This document shows positions 25,612 to 36,293 of a DNA stretch of 64,000 bases, piece after piece. A model generated the notes under the pieces. It saw only the letters and a list, made by a program, of their open reading frames with translations. It made no database searches and was not told where the DNA came from. Numbering within the stretch: position 1 is the stretch's first letter; every line of letters starts with the position of its first letter. A program made the translations under genes and the position numbers. The stretch comes from Paraburkholderia adhaesiva (GTDB lineage Bacteria > Pseudomonadota > Gammaproteobacteria > Burkholderiales > Burkholderiaceae): NCBI RefSeq assembly GCF_021390575.1, contig NZ_JAJEJQ010000001.1, forward strand, positions 310,001-374,000, written 5' to 3'.

Positions 25612-26829
25612 ATGGAGAAATCCGCCGATGTGATCGTCATTGGCTCTGGCGGCCTCGGAGCGGCGACAGCCTACTACCTGGCAAAGCGCGGCACCCATCG
25701 GGTCGCGCTGCTCGAGCGGCTCGAGATCGGCTCACAAACCTCTCCGCGAGCGGCTGGCATGGTCAGTTGCCTGCGCAAGAGCGACTTGATGATCGAGCTG
25801 ATCAAGGTGGCGGCTGCCAGGATCAGGCAATTCTCTGCGGACACGGGTCAGCCTCTGGATTGGGTGCGCTCGGGCAGCCTGAAGGTCGCTCGGCGACCGG
25901 TGGACGCCGAGGTCATTCAGGAGGACATCCTGCGCGGCCGGCGCCACGACCTGGACGTGGAGGAAATCTCTCTCGACGCGGCCCACCGGCTCAACCCGTT
26001 TCTTCAAACGACGGGGATCGTTGGAGTGATACGCATCGGCGACGACATGTATTTCAATCCCGCTCAACTGGCCGTCGGCTTCGCTCGTGCCGCGCAGGCA
26101 AACGGTGCAGTGTTACTGCCGAACACTGCGGTTACGCGCATCGTGATTGCGGACGGCGAGGTGAGCGGGGTCGACACTACGTGCGGCCGCATACAAGCCC
26201 CTATCATCGTCGATGCAGCCGGCGCCTGGACGCGACAAATAGCCGAAGCCAGCGGAATTCGAGTTCCTCTAGTTACAACAGCGCAGCAGTTGTTCGTCAC
26301 CGAGCCGGTTCCCGATGCCCGCGCCGAATTACCGATGGTCAGAATCATGGATGCTGCGGTGTATATGAGGCCTTGTGACGGGGGACTTCTGTGGGGCGTC
26401 TACGAGGAAAATCCGCGATTCTTCGACATGAATGACTTCGAGGCCAACTTCGACATCAAGGATCTGTCGCTCGATGCCGAGGTTCTCTGGCGCTACGCTC
26501 GGGACGTGGAGGCCCAGCTACCGGTCCTTCTGAAGGCAGCGGTCCGCGAGCATCGTGGTGGACTGCCAACTATGACGGCCGATGGTCAGCACATCGTCGG
26601 CCCCGCGCCTGCGATTCGGGGCTTTTACTTCGCGAGCGGTTGCAATGTCGCGGGACTCTCCATTGCGCCGGCACTGGGGGAAGCGCTTGCCGCGTGGATC
26701 ATCGACGGTGCACCGCCTATTGATCTGGCGCCTCTTTCGATAGCCAGATTTGGAACCGGCCCGTGGCCGGACGACGAGATGATGAGGCAGGCAGCGTGGC
26801 AGTACCGTCATTTCTACGGTGCGCGATGA
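25612..26829 (+). CDS. FAD-dependent oxidoreductase, DAO family
   Basis: A 405-residue flavoprotein of the D-amino acid oxidase/sarcosine oxidase type. The N-terminal dinucleotide motif is IGSGGLGAATAYYLAKRG (about residues 10-27), and the C-terminal FAD-binding part reads GGLPTMTADGQHIVGPAP...GFYFASGCNVAGLSIAPALGEALA. The middle resembles sarcosine or dimethylglycine dehydrogenase beta-type subunits. The amine substrate cannot be told from sequence. It follows the TauE gene in the same direction but with a 338-bp gap. A joint pathway (for example oxidation of an amine and export of a sulfonated or organic anion product) is only a guess. Confidence 0.85.
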   Translation: MEKSADVIVIGSGGLGAATAYYLAKRGTHRVALLERLEIGSQTSPRAAGMVSCLRKSDLMIELIKVAAARIRQFSADTGQPLDWVRSGSLKVARRPVDAEVIQEDILRGRRHDLDVEEISLDAAHRLNPFLQTTGIVGVIRIGDDMYFNPAQLAVGFARAAQANGAVLLPNTAVTRIVIADGEVSGVDTTCGRIQAPIIVDAAGAWTRQIAEASGIRVPLVTTAQQLFVTEPVPDARAELPMVRIMDAAVYMRPCDGGLLWGVYEENPRFFDMNDFEANFDIKDLSLDAEVLWRYARDVEAQLPVLLKAAVREHRGGLPTMTADGQHIVGPAPAIRGFYFASGCNVAGLSIAPALGEALAAWIIDGAPPIDLAPLSIARFGTGPWPDDEMMRQAAWQYRHFYGAR

Positions 26830-27023
26830 CTTAAGTATCGACGCATTCCAGCCAATATGACCCATTGAATGGCCGTTGTACCCTGAAAGCTGCGGCCAGT
26901 GGCGCGGCGGGGCGAGTGGCGGCAACGGGGCGAACAGAGCCCTTCCGCGAAATTTTCGAAGAACCTTTTTTTGGCGCGGCAGGAGCAGGAACAATGAAAT
27001 CAAGGTGGCCATTGCGGACACCG

Positions 27024-27059
27024 AAAGAAAAAGCCCCGCCTCAGAAAAGAGACGGGGCT
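27024..27059 (-). terminator. Intrinsic terminator of rpoH
   Basis: Read on the minus strand, AGCCCCG (27053-27059) pairs with CGGGGCT (27032-27038), with further inner pairing CTC/GAG, followed by TTTTTCTTTC. It lies about 45 bases after the rpoH stop. Confidence 0.85.
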
Positions 27060-27101
27060 ATCGGCTACAGCTTCCCGGCCCAACCGGGCCTTCGAATGCG
27101 C

Positions 27102-28043
27102 TTAGCTGTAGTCAGCAAGCGTAGTGCGCATCTTCTTCATTGCGCTCGCTTCGATCTGGCGAATACGCTCCGCCGAAACGCCGAACTCATCTGCCAGTTC
27201 GTGCAGCGTCGAGCCACCCGAGCCGTCGTCGTCGACGTTCAGCCAACGCGCTTCGATAATGCGGCGGCTGCGCGCGTCGAGCGCTTCCAGCGCGCTCGCA
27301 ATCCCGTCCGACTGCAGACGATCGTTCTGACGCGCGGCCAGAACCGCGGTCGGCTCGCTGTGCGAGTCGGCGAGCCAGGCGATGGGCGCGAACGATTCTT
27401 CGCCATCGTCGGACTGGCTTTCCAGCGCGATGTCCGCACCCGACAGACGCGTTTCCATCTCGACCACTTCTTCGCGCTTCACGTTCAGTTCCTGCGCGAG
27501 GCCTTCGATTTCCTCGGGCGTGAACGACTGCAGGCCTTGCTTGTGGCTGCGAAGGTTGAAGAACAGCTTGCGCTGCGCCTTGGTCGTGGCGACCTTCACC
27601 ATGCGCCAGTTGCGCAGAATGTATTCGTGGATCTCGGCCTTGATCCAGTGCATCGCGTAAGACACGAGCCGGACGTTCTGCTCAGGATCGAAGCGCTTCA
27701 CGGCCTTCATCAGGCCGATGTTGCCTTCCTGGATCAGGTCGGCGTGCGGCAGGCCATAACCGAGATAGTTGCGCGCAATCGAGACCACCAGACGCAGGTG
27801 CGACAGCACGAGGCGCCGCGCGCCCTCGAGACTGTTCTGTTCCCGATATTCGGTTGCGAACTGGCGCTCTTCTTGCGGCGTCAACATCGGGATCCGGTTG
27901 ACGGCCTGAATGTAGGCGTCGATGTTACCCAGCTGGCCGGGCAGCAACGATTGATTCGCGAGCGCCAGCACGCCTGACCCCGCCGCCTTGGCCGGCGTCG
28001 GGCTCAGCGTACCAGGAAGGGTCATTGCCATTGCGTTGCTCAC
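27102..28043 (-). CDS. rpoH: RNA polymerase heat-shock sigma factor (sigma-32)
   Basis: A 313-residue sigma-70-family factor that directs heat-shock transcription. Region 2 includes AHLRLV-type SHLRLVVSIARNYLGYGLPHADLIQEGNIGLMKAV and RLVSYAMHWIKAEI; the sigma-32-specific RpoH box is seen as QRKLFFNLRSHK; region 4 ends with LADEFGVSAERIRQIEASAMKKMR. The start is GTG at 28041-28043, with GAGGAG about 9 bases upstream; ATGs follow at codons 5 and 7. The leader holds a perfect CIRCE element, so HrcA repression is likely in addition to any thermosensor in the mRNA. Confidence 0.96.
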   Translation of the reverse strand: MSNAMAMTLPGTLSPTPAKAAGSGVLALANQSLLPGQLGNIDAYIQAVNRIPMLTPQEERQFATEYREQNSLEGARRLVLSHLRLVVSIARNYLGYGLPHADLIQEGNIGLMKAVKRFDPEQNVRLVSYAMHWIKAEIHEYILRNWRMVKVATTKAQRKLFFNLRSHKQGLQSFTPEEIEGLAQELNVKREEVVEMETRLSGADIALESQSDDGEESFAPIAWLADSHSEPTAVLAARQNDRLQSDGIASALEALDARSRRIIEARWLNVDDDGSGGSTLHELADEFGVSAERIRQIEASAMKKMRTTLADYS

Positions 28044-28097
28044 GTAGCGATCTCCTCAGTATCTTGCAAAAGTCAGACTGCGACTCCACGGTGGATG

Positions 28098-28124
28098 TTA
28101 GCACTCCGGTCCACCGAGTGCTAA
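28098..28124. promoter_or_regulatory. CIRCE operator (HrcA binding site) of rpoH
   Basis: TTAGCACTC (28098-28106), nine bases, then GAGTGCTAA (28116-28124): an exact match to the CIRCE consensus. It is 55 bases upstream of the rpoH start codon, where it can act at the promoter or in the leader RNA. Confidence 0.93.
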
Positions 28125-28162
28125 TACTTGGAGTCTGTCCGGGTTCATAGGTTCCGTGATTG

Positions 28163-28185
28163 CTATCGAAATATTGTTTCGATAG
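28163..28185. promoter_or_regulatory. Second inverted repeat upstream of rpoH
   Basis: CTATCGAAA (28163-28171) and TTTCGATAG (28177-28185) form a perfect 9-bp inverted repeat around 5 bases, 38 bp beyond the CIRCE. It has no T-run on either side, so it looks like a protein binding site or a promoter-distal hairpin. Confidence 0.5.
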
Positions 28186-28625
28186 ATTTATCCGGAGCCT
28201 TACTCGGCGGGCCTGACGGCCCTCAGGGGCATCTGCACCCGATGATGGCGAGTAAACCCTCTAGATTCGGGTTCTCGCGTCAGTGGCGAGAACCGAAATA
28301 AGGGCCGGTTTGCGGAAAGCGCACCGTTTGTACCGCCGTCAGGCGTCGCGATGTGCCTTACTGCAGAATGTCCCAAGTAGACATCGGAATTGGGCGAAAA
28401 GTCCCGTGCTGCGACGTTCGGGCGCGTTCGCAAAACGGGTTTGCTTCACCTCAAACAAGGGGCCAGATTTGCCGGGCATGAACGATTCGCGTTGGCTGTC
28501 ACGGCTGCTTCATCGCGAATACCCATGCCGCAATTCCTGGTATAAATTTCAGCCAGACGCGTGCGGTACATCATCGACGCGAGTCCGAGGCGCTGGCCCG
28601 GATTTGCGCGCAGGGAGTTCGAGCA
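28186..28625. other. Gap upstream of rpoH and the NTF2-like gene
   Basis: About 440 bp without a supported gene. It holds a further perfect inverted repeat GGTTCTCGC (28270-28278) / GCGAGAACC (28286-28294). Promoters for the two divergent flanking genes should be here, but none is convincing by eye. Confidence 0.5.
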
Positions 28626-29009
28626 ATGGCGGCGAAAGTGATCGATGCGATTCGCGGGCTGGAACGCGAACGGTTTCGGGCGATGGTGGATGCCGACGGC
28701 ACGTCGCTGGACGCGTTGCTGTCGGACAACGTGATCTACGTGCATACGAACGGCAAACGCGAGACCAAGCAGCAGTTCATTGACGCGATCACGGCGGGCC
28801 GCCGCCGCTACCGCCAGATCGAGATCCAGTCGCAGGACGTGCTGCCGGTGGGGCGCGAGACGTGCGTTGTCTCAGGCCGCGCGCTGATCGAGATGGAGGC
28901 CAACAACGGCGCGCTGCTTTTTCCGATCGCCTATACGGCCATCCAGACGCAGGAGGACGGCCACTGGCGTCTGCTCGCCTGGCAGGCGACGCGTTGTGCG
29001 CTCGACTGA
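28626..29009 (+). CDS. Nuclear transport factor 2-like (DUF4440) protein
   Basis: A 127-residue single-domain protein with the NTF2/SnoaL-like cone fold pattern: an N-terminal helix (IDAIRGLERERFRAMVDADGTSLDALLSDNVIYVHTNG), a second helix with the KQQFIDAI motif, and strands ending in GHWRLLAWQATR. Members bind small hydrophobic ligands or act as isomerases or scaffold partners; no catalytic residue can be assigned. It stands alone, divergent from rpoH and convergent with leuA. Confidence 0.8.
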   Translation: MAAKVIDAIRGLERERFRAMVDADGTSLDALLSDNVIYVHTNGKRETKQQFIDAITAGRRRYRQIEIQSQDVLPVGRETCVVSGRALIEMEANNGALLFPIAYTAIQTQEDGHWRLLAWQATRCALD

Positions 29010-29027
29010 GGCTGATAAGCCCCATTT

Positions 29028-29052
29028 CCGGAGCGTCTTCTGAACGCTCCGG
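29028..29052. terminator. Hairpin between the NTF2-like gene and leuA
   Basis: CCGGAGCGT (29028-29036) and ACGCTCCGG (29044-29052) form a perfect 9-bp stem in the space between two convergent genes. No T-run follows, so termination is only suggested by position. Confidence 0.45.
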
Positions 29053-29180
29053 GCTCACGCCAGTGACCTGTTTGGCCCCTGGCGCCCAACGATGCCGCCT
29101 GCCGCCTCTCCCGCCTGACTTCCTGATTTGAGCCGCCCCGCTGACCTGTGCCGCGGGCGGCGCGCGCCTGTGTTGTCGTG

Positions 29181-31368
<2,188 letters not shown>

Positions 31369-32331
31369 TCAGCGCTTCGCGATGCGCATGATCGTCTCGA
31401 CCTGAAGCGCAATCGCCGCCGGCACCGGCACGTCGCCGCGCAGCACTGCTTCGGTCCAGGCCGCCGTCGTGGACGCATCACGGTCCCCGGGCAGCGCGAC
31501 TTCGGGGGCATCGGGCGAAGAGCGCTCCGGCTCGATCAGCGTTTCGCAGATACCGTCGTGCAGCCAGTCGACTTGCACCTGGCGGCGCGTGTCCGCGACC
31601 GCTTCGCCCTCGGTGCCGCGCGCGAGCAATGCACCGCCCGTGGCGGCGTCGGGGTGTGCCGCGAACAACGCGCTCAGGCTGTCGCGGTATGCCGGGTGCG
31701 TGTAGTTCACGAGTCGCAGTCCCGGTTGCGCGAACGGCTGCAGCAGCTTCACGAGCGTGTGCGTCGAGTTGCGCACGCCCATCCGGCGGCGCAACACCAG
31801 CAGGCGCGCGAGCTTCGGAGCGAGCGCTTCGATCGGCGAAAAGGCGACGCAGCGCTCGGCGAGCTGGGTTTCGATGTCGTCGTGGTCGCGTGCGGCCGGG
31901 TGGTTCAGTTCCGCAAAGATTTCGGCACTCGTGACGCGCCCCGGATCGGTGCTCACACCATGGACCAACACCGGGACGCCCTCGCGCGCGAGCAGCAGCG
32001 CCAGAAGCGGCACGAGATTCGGCTGCTTGCGCGCGCCGTTGTAACTGGGGATCGAGACCGCGCGATAGTCCCACGCAGGGGATGCCAGCGGCGCGAACGA
32101 CGCGTGTGCGGCGGCCAGCATCGCGGCGAGTTCGTCGGCGGTTTCGCCCTTCAGCCGGTACGCGAGCAGCACCGCGCCGAGTTCAAGATCGGCCACGCGG
32201 CCATCGAGCATCGCGGTGAAAAGCGCATGCGTGTCTTCGGGCGACAGCGAGCGCGCCCCATTCGGGCCTCGGCCGATCTCCTTGATGAAGCGGGCGCAGG
32301 AAAAGGTGTCGGGGGTATCGGGGGCGTTCAT
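31369..32331 (-). CDS. ybiB: DNA-binding protein YbiB (anthranilate phosphoribosyltransferase-like fold)
   Basis: A 320-residue protein with the TrpD/NP-II fold: an N-terminal helical domain (LSPEDTHALFTAMLDGRVADLELGAVLLAYRLKGETADELAAM) and an alpha/beta domain with GARKQPNLVPLLALLLAREGVPVLVHG in place of the TrpD PRPP loop. This is the YbiB (TrpD2) pattern; E. coli YbiB binds nucleic acids and is LexA-controlled, and lacks TrpD activity. A regulatory role here is unknown. The ATG at 32331 gives MNAPDTPDTFSCARFIKEIGRG, the usual start; the frame stays open upstream by chance. Confidence 0.88.
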   Translation of the reverse strand: MNAPDTPDTFSCARFIKEIGRGPNGARSLSPEDTHALFTAMLDGRVADLELGAVLLAYRLKGETADELAAMLAAAHASFAPLASPAWDYRAVSIPSYNGARKQPNLVPLLALLLAREGVPVLVHGVSTDPGRVTSAEIFAELNHPAARDHDDIETQLAERCVAFSPIEALAPKLARLLVLRRRMGVRNSTHTLVKLLQPFAQPGLRLVNYTHPAYRDSLSALFAAHPDAATGGALLARGTEGEAVADTRRQVQVDWLHDGICETLIEPERSSPDAPEVALPGDRDASTTAAWTEAVLRGDVPVPAAIALQVETIMRIAKR

Positions 32332-32687
32332 GGAAAGCGGGATTCTTTGGCATCCACACGCGGGCAATGCGCGGGCGGCTGCGGTCGTCTTGAAATGGCG
32401 GGGATGATCGAAGTATCGCATGAGGCGCGCATGGGGGCAGGACACCTCACGGGACGCAGGTGCGGGCGAATGTCCTGCGGCAGGCCGGCTTTCACGATGG
32501 GGTCCACTCTCGCGGTTGCGCACCCGCGCGCGCATCAGCGGTGGCGTGCCTCCTGCGCCGCGCCTCGGCCGGGCGGTCGCCCTTATCCATAAGGCAAGGC
32601 CTGTCACGCAGTGCAGGCACCGCGCGTTACACTGCCAATTCGCGCTGCCGATCGGTCCGCGCCGTTTCACGCAGATTGGAGAATCCG
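32332..32687. other. Divergent spacer between ybiB and the FAH-family gene
   Basis: About 355 bp without a supported gene. A 14-bp inverted repeat CCTTAT-CC-ATAAGG (32582-32595) lies about 95 bp before the FAH-family start and could be a regulator site. No consensus promoter is seen. Confidence 0.4.
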
Positions 32688-33386
32688 ATGACCTACGCTT
32701 TTGAACCGACGCCTCCTGCAGCGGTGCCGGTCGCGGGTAGCGATCAGCAGTTCCCGGTGCGGCGCATCTATTGCGTCGGACGCAACTACGAAGCGCATGC
32801 GCGCGAGATGGGTCACGATCCGGATCGCGAGCCGCCGTTTTTCTTCGCAAAGCCTGCCGATGCGATTCTCTATGTCGCCCCTGGCGCGATCGCTGAATTC
32901 CCGTATCCCGCGCGATCGTCGAACGTCCACTTCGAGATGGAACTCGTCGCGGCGATCGGCAAGGGCGGCAAGGATATCCCCGTCGCGAGTGCGCTCGAAC
33001 ACGTCTATGGCTACGCGCTCGGTCTCGACATGACACGCCGCGACCTGCAGACCGAAGCGAAGAAGCTTGGTCGTCCGTGGGACATCGCCAAGGGTTTCGA
33101 CTATTCGGCACCGATCGGCCCGATTCATCCCGTCACGCAAGTCGGGCAGATCGCGCGCGGCGCAATCTGGCTTTCCGTGAACGGCGAGGACAAGCAGCGC
33201 TCAGACGTTTCGCAGATGATCTGGCCGGTCGCCGATACGATCGCGTTTCTTTCGACACTGTTCGAGTTGAAGGCGGGCGACCTGATCTACACCGGCACGC
33301 CCGAGGGCGTCGGCGCAGTGGTGAAGGGCGATCTGATGCGTGGCGGTGTCGAGGGGCTGGGCGAGTTCGCCGTGCGTGTGGTGTGA
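32688..33386 (+). CDS. Fumarylacetoacetate hydrolase family protein
   Basis: A 232-residue protein of the FAH superfamily. The motif IYCVGRNYEAHAREMGHDP opens the fold, and the metal-binding acidic residues appear in VHFEMELVAAIGKGGKDI, with LDMTRRDLQ and GDLIYTGTPEGVGAVVKGD later. Members cleave C-C bonds in 2,4-diketones (fumarylpyruvate or fumarylacetoacetate). The next gene is a maleylacetoacetate/maleylpyruvate isomerase, so the pair likely performs the last two steps of gentisate or homogentisate breakdown. ATG 32688 has GGAG 7 bases upstream. Confidence 0.88.
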   Translation: MTYAFEPTPPAAVPVAGSDQQFPVRRIYCVGRNYEAHAREMGHDPDREPPFFFAKPADAILYVAPGAIAEFPYPARSSNVHFEMELVAAIGKGGKDIPVASALEHVYGYALGLDMTRRDLQTEAKKLGRPWDIAKGFDYSAPIGPIHPVTQVGQIARGAIWLSVNGEDKQRSDVSQMIWPVADTIAFLSTLFELKAGDLIYTGTPEGVGAVVKGDLMRGGVEGLGEFAVRVV

Positions 33387-33423
33387 GCGCAGCGCAAGAA
33401 TTCATAAGGAGAACGAGAGGAGC

Positions 33424-34071
33424 ATGAAGCTTTACAGCTATTTCCGCAGCTCGGCGGCGTACCGTGTGCGTATCGCGCTGAACCTGAAGGGCCTGTCTTA
33501 CGAGTACGTGCCGGTGCATCTGCTGCGCGATGGTGGTGAGCAACTCAAGCAGGACTATCGGCAGATCAACCCGGACGGCATCGTGCCGACGCTGATCGAC
33601 GACGAACAGCACGCAATCCAGCAGTCGCTCGCGATCATCGAGTACCTCGAGGAGACGCACCCTGAGCCGCCGCTCTTGCCGAAGGCCCCCGCGGATCGCG
33701 CGCACGTGCGCTCGCTGGCGCTGCAGGTGGCGTGCGAGATTCACCCGCTTAACAACCTGCGCGTGCTGAAGTACTTGAAGCACTCGCTGGGCGTCGACGA
33801 CGCCGCGAAAGACGCGTGGTATCGCCACTGGGTCGAGTCGGGATTCGAGTCGCTCGAGAAGCGACTGGCGAACGATCCGCGCACGGGCAAGCTCTGCTAC
33901 GGCGACACGCCGACCATCGCCGATCTGTGTCTCGTGCCGCAGGTCTTCAACGCGAATCGCTTCAAGATCGACACGACGCGTTATCCGACGATCCAGCGCA
34001 TTAGTGACTACGCTTCACAACTCGACGCGTTCGCGAAAGCCGCGCCGGGCGCACAGCCCGACTCGGAGTGA
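33424..34071 (+). CDS. maiA: Maleylacetoacetate (maleylpyruvate) isomerase
   Basis: A 215-residue zeta-class glutathione transferase. The signature SSAAYRVRIALNLKG (residues about 9-24) holds the catalytic Ser and Arg of the family, and glutathione contacts follow in QINPDGIVPTLIDDEQHAIQQSLAIIEYLEE. The C-terminal helical domain includes the conserved HPLNNLRVLKYL. It isomerises maleylacetoacetate or maleylpyruvate to the fumaryl form for the FAH-family hydrolase 37 bases upstream. AAGGAG and GAGGAG precede the ATG. Confidence 0.92.
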   Translation: MKLYSYFRSSAAYRVRIALNLKGLSYEYVPVHLLRDGGEQLKQDYRQINPDGIVPTLIDDEQHAIQQSLAIIEYLEETHPEPPLLPKAPADRAHVRSLALQVACEIHPLNNLRVLKYLKHSLGVDDAAKDAWYRHWVESGFESLEKRLANDPRTGKLCYGDTPTIADLCLVPQVFNANRFKIDTTRYPTIQRISDYASQLDAFAKAAPGAQPDSE

Positions 34072-34101
34072 TGCGCCGGGTGTGAATCTCACGCATGCAT
34101 G

Positions 34102-34138
34102 AAAAAAGGGCGTCGTTTCGTGGAACGACGCCCTTTTT
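34102..34138. terminator. Bidirectional terminator between maiA and ftsY
   Basis: GGGCGTCGTT (34108-34117) pairs with AACGACGCCC (34124-34133), flanked by six A and five T, so it can serve both convergent genes. Confidence 0.9.
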
Positions 34139-34157
34139 GCTATGACGTTGCAGCAGC

Positions 34158-35282
34158 TCAGTTGCCGAGCAGCGCGTCGGTGAATTCTTCCGCACTGAAC
34201 GGCTGCAGGTCCTCGACCTTCTCGCCCACGCCGATGAAGTACACCGGCACCGGTCGCTGACGCGCGATTGCCGCGAGAATGCCGCCCTTTGCGGTGCCGT
34301 CGAGCTTCGTGACGATGAGGCCAGTCAGGCCGAGTGCGTCGTCGAATGCCTTCACCTGCGCCAACGCGTTCTGGCCCGTGTTCGCGTCGATTACCAGCAG
34401 CACTTCGTGCGGCGCGCCGTCGTATGCCTTGCCGATCACGCGCTTGACCTTCTTCAGCTCGTCCATCAGGTGAAGCTGCGTCGGCAGGCGGCCGGCCGTG
34501 TCGGCCATCACCACGTTGATGCCACGCGCGCGCGCCGAGTTCACTGCGTCGAAGATCACGGCGGCCGGGTCGCCGCTTTCCTGCGAGACGACCGTCACGT
34601 TGTTGCGCTCGCCCCAGATGGCGAGCTGTTCGCGCGCAGCGGCCCGGAACGTGTCGCCTGCGGCGAGCAGCACCGACTGGTCGAAGCGCTGCAGATGTTT
34701 CGCCAGCTTGCCGATGCTCGTCGTCTTGCCTGCGCCGTTCACGCCCGCGATCATCATCACGAGCGGTTGCGCGCGGCCGAGCATGAGCGATTTTTCGAGT
34801 GGCGCCAGCAGGTCGATGAGCAACTGGCGCAGCGCATCCTTCACCTGCTGCGCGTCGGTCAGGCGTTCGGCGCGCACTTTCTGGCGCAGCGTTTCCAGCA
34901 GGTATTCGGTGGCTTCGACGCCCGCGTCCGACATCAGGAGCGCCGTTTCGAGTTCCTCGTAGAGCTCGTCGTCGATCTTCGCGTTGACGAAGATGCTCGT
35001 GAGGTTCGAACTCGTCTTCGCGAGGCCCGATTTCAGGCGCGAGAGCCAGGACTGCTTCGCGGTGGCCTCGGGTGCTGGCGGCGGGACGATTTCAACGGCC
35101 TCGACGGCAACGGCAGCAACTGCGACAGCCGCTTGCGGGGGCGTCGCGGCGAGCTGTTCCGCTGGCGAGGGCGTCCCGGATTCGACCCCGGTTGCTTCGT
35201 CGGTCGCGGCGGCGTCCGCTGTTTCGGCCTGTGCGTTCTCGTCGGCCTTGGTGCCGCGGAGTCGTTTGAAGAAACTGAACAT
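34158..35282 (-). CDS. ftsY: Signal recognition particle receptor FtsY
   Basis: A 374-residue GTPase that docks SRP-ribosome complexes at the membrane. An acidic, Ala-rich N-terminal A domain (about 1-75) is followed by the N helices and the G domain. GTP motifs are [15 protein letters not shown] (from residue 180), DTAGRLPTQ, TKLDGTAKGG and the C-terminal membrane/SRP-contact segment PVYFIGVGEKVEDLQPF. It is on the strand opposite rsmD, as in many proteobacteria. Confidence 0.97.
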   Translation of the reverse strand: MFSFFKRLRGTKADENAQAETADAAATDEATGVESGTPSPAEQLAATPPQAAVAVAAVAVEAVEIVPPPAPEATAKQSWLSRLKSGLAKTSSNLTSIFVNAKIDDELYEELETALLMSDAGVEATEYLLETLRQKVRAERLTDAQQVKDALRQLLIDLLAPLEKSLMLGRAQPLVMMIAGVNGAGKTTSIGKLAKHLQRFDQSVLLAAGDTFRAAAREQLAIWGERNNVTVVSQESGDPAAVIFDAVNSARARGINVVMADTAGRLPTQLHLMDELKKVKRVIGKAYDGAPHEVLLVIDANTGQNALAQVKAFDDALGLTGLIVTKLDGTAKGGILAAIARQRPVPVYFIGVGEKVEDLQPFSAEEFTDALLGN

Positions 35283-35508
35283 GATCTGGCGTCGTGGATG
35301 CGCGTTGCGGGTCAGACCGCCAGGCGGTCATCGACGTCGTGGAAAAGGCGGCAACGCGCGGAAAACATGGCATTTTATCAGGCGTCCAGGTCCGCGTCGT
35401 TGCGGTACCGGTGCGGCGTAAATGCAGGGCTGTGGTAACGTTCGCGCATCAGGGGGGTGGCGCGCGTGTCGTGTCGCCCAGATACTCTAAAGCCGCATAG
35501 AAAAACGC

Positions 35509-36156
35509 ATGTCCCGTTCCCCATCTTCGCGCCCGTCCGGCACCCGGTCCGTTTCGCCCGCAGCACCGGGCAAGGCCGCGCGCGGCGGCGGCGCGCACGC
35601 GATCCGCATCATCGGCGGCGACTGGAAGCGCACGCCACTGCCGGTGCTCGATCTCGACGGCCTGCGACCCACGCCCGACCGCGTGCGCGAGACGCTCTTC
35701 AACTGGCTCGGCCAGCAACTGGACGGCCAGCGCTGTCTCGATCTCTTCGCCGGCAGCGGCGCGCTCGGCTTCGAAGCGGCGTCGCGTGGAGCCGCGCGCG
35801 TCGTGATGATCGAGCGCAATGCGCGCGCCGCCGCGCAACTGCGGGCGAATCAGGCGCGCCTTGCGGCGCGAACGATCGAAATCGCCGAAGCCGACGCGTT
35901 GCGGCTCGCCGCCAGTCTTGCGCCGGGTTCGTTCGATGTAGTGTTCCTCGATCCGCCGTTCGGCGACGCCGTGCTCCTGACGCGCGCGCTCGAAGTCGCA
36001 GCACCACTCGTCGCGCCGGACGGTTGGCTCTACGTCGAGTCCGGCGAGCGCGTCGATCCGGCAGCGCGGCCGGAGCTGGCGGGCTGGAGCGTGGTGCGCG
36101 AGGGCAAGGCGGGCGCTGTCTTCTATCATTTGCTGCAGCGCGAAAATGAGGAATAA
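35509..36156 (+). CDS. rsmD: 16S rRNA (guanine(966)-N(2))-methyltransferase RsmD
   Basis: A 215-residue methyltransferase. After a variable Ser/Pro-rich N-terminus come the family segments RIIGGDWKRTPLPV, RPTPDRVRETLFNWLG, the SAM site CLDLFAGSGALGFEAASRGA and the catalytic motif DVVFLDPPFGD. It modifies the small-subunit rRNA in late assembly. It is divergent from ftsY and followed by coaD, the typical order. Confidence 0.95.
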   Translation: MSRSPSSRPSGTRSVSPAAPGKAARGGGAHAIRIIGGDWKRTPLPVLDLDGLRPTPDRVRETLFNWLGQQLDGQRCLDLFAGSGALGFEAASRGAARVVMIERNARAAAQLRANQARLAARTIEIAEADALRLAASLAPGSFDVVFLDPPFGDAVLLTRALEVAAPLVAPDGWLYVESGERVDPAARPELAGWSVVREGKAGAVFYHLLQRENEE

Positions 36157-36293
36157 TGCGCGTTCGATAATGAAGCGACGGGCGGACTCATCGCGACGCA
36201 AGTCGTTGTGTCTGCACCGTGGCGCGCACGAACGGAGCAATCCGGCAGCGTAACAATGTATTGCGCCCCATTTATGTTGAGAGGAGAAGCCTC

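Noticed and set aside
28200..28433. Small minus-strand frame in the rpoH upstream spacer
   Set aside because: No ribosome site, no family resemblance and it runs through an inverted repeat; treated as non-coding.
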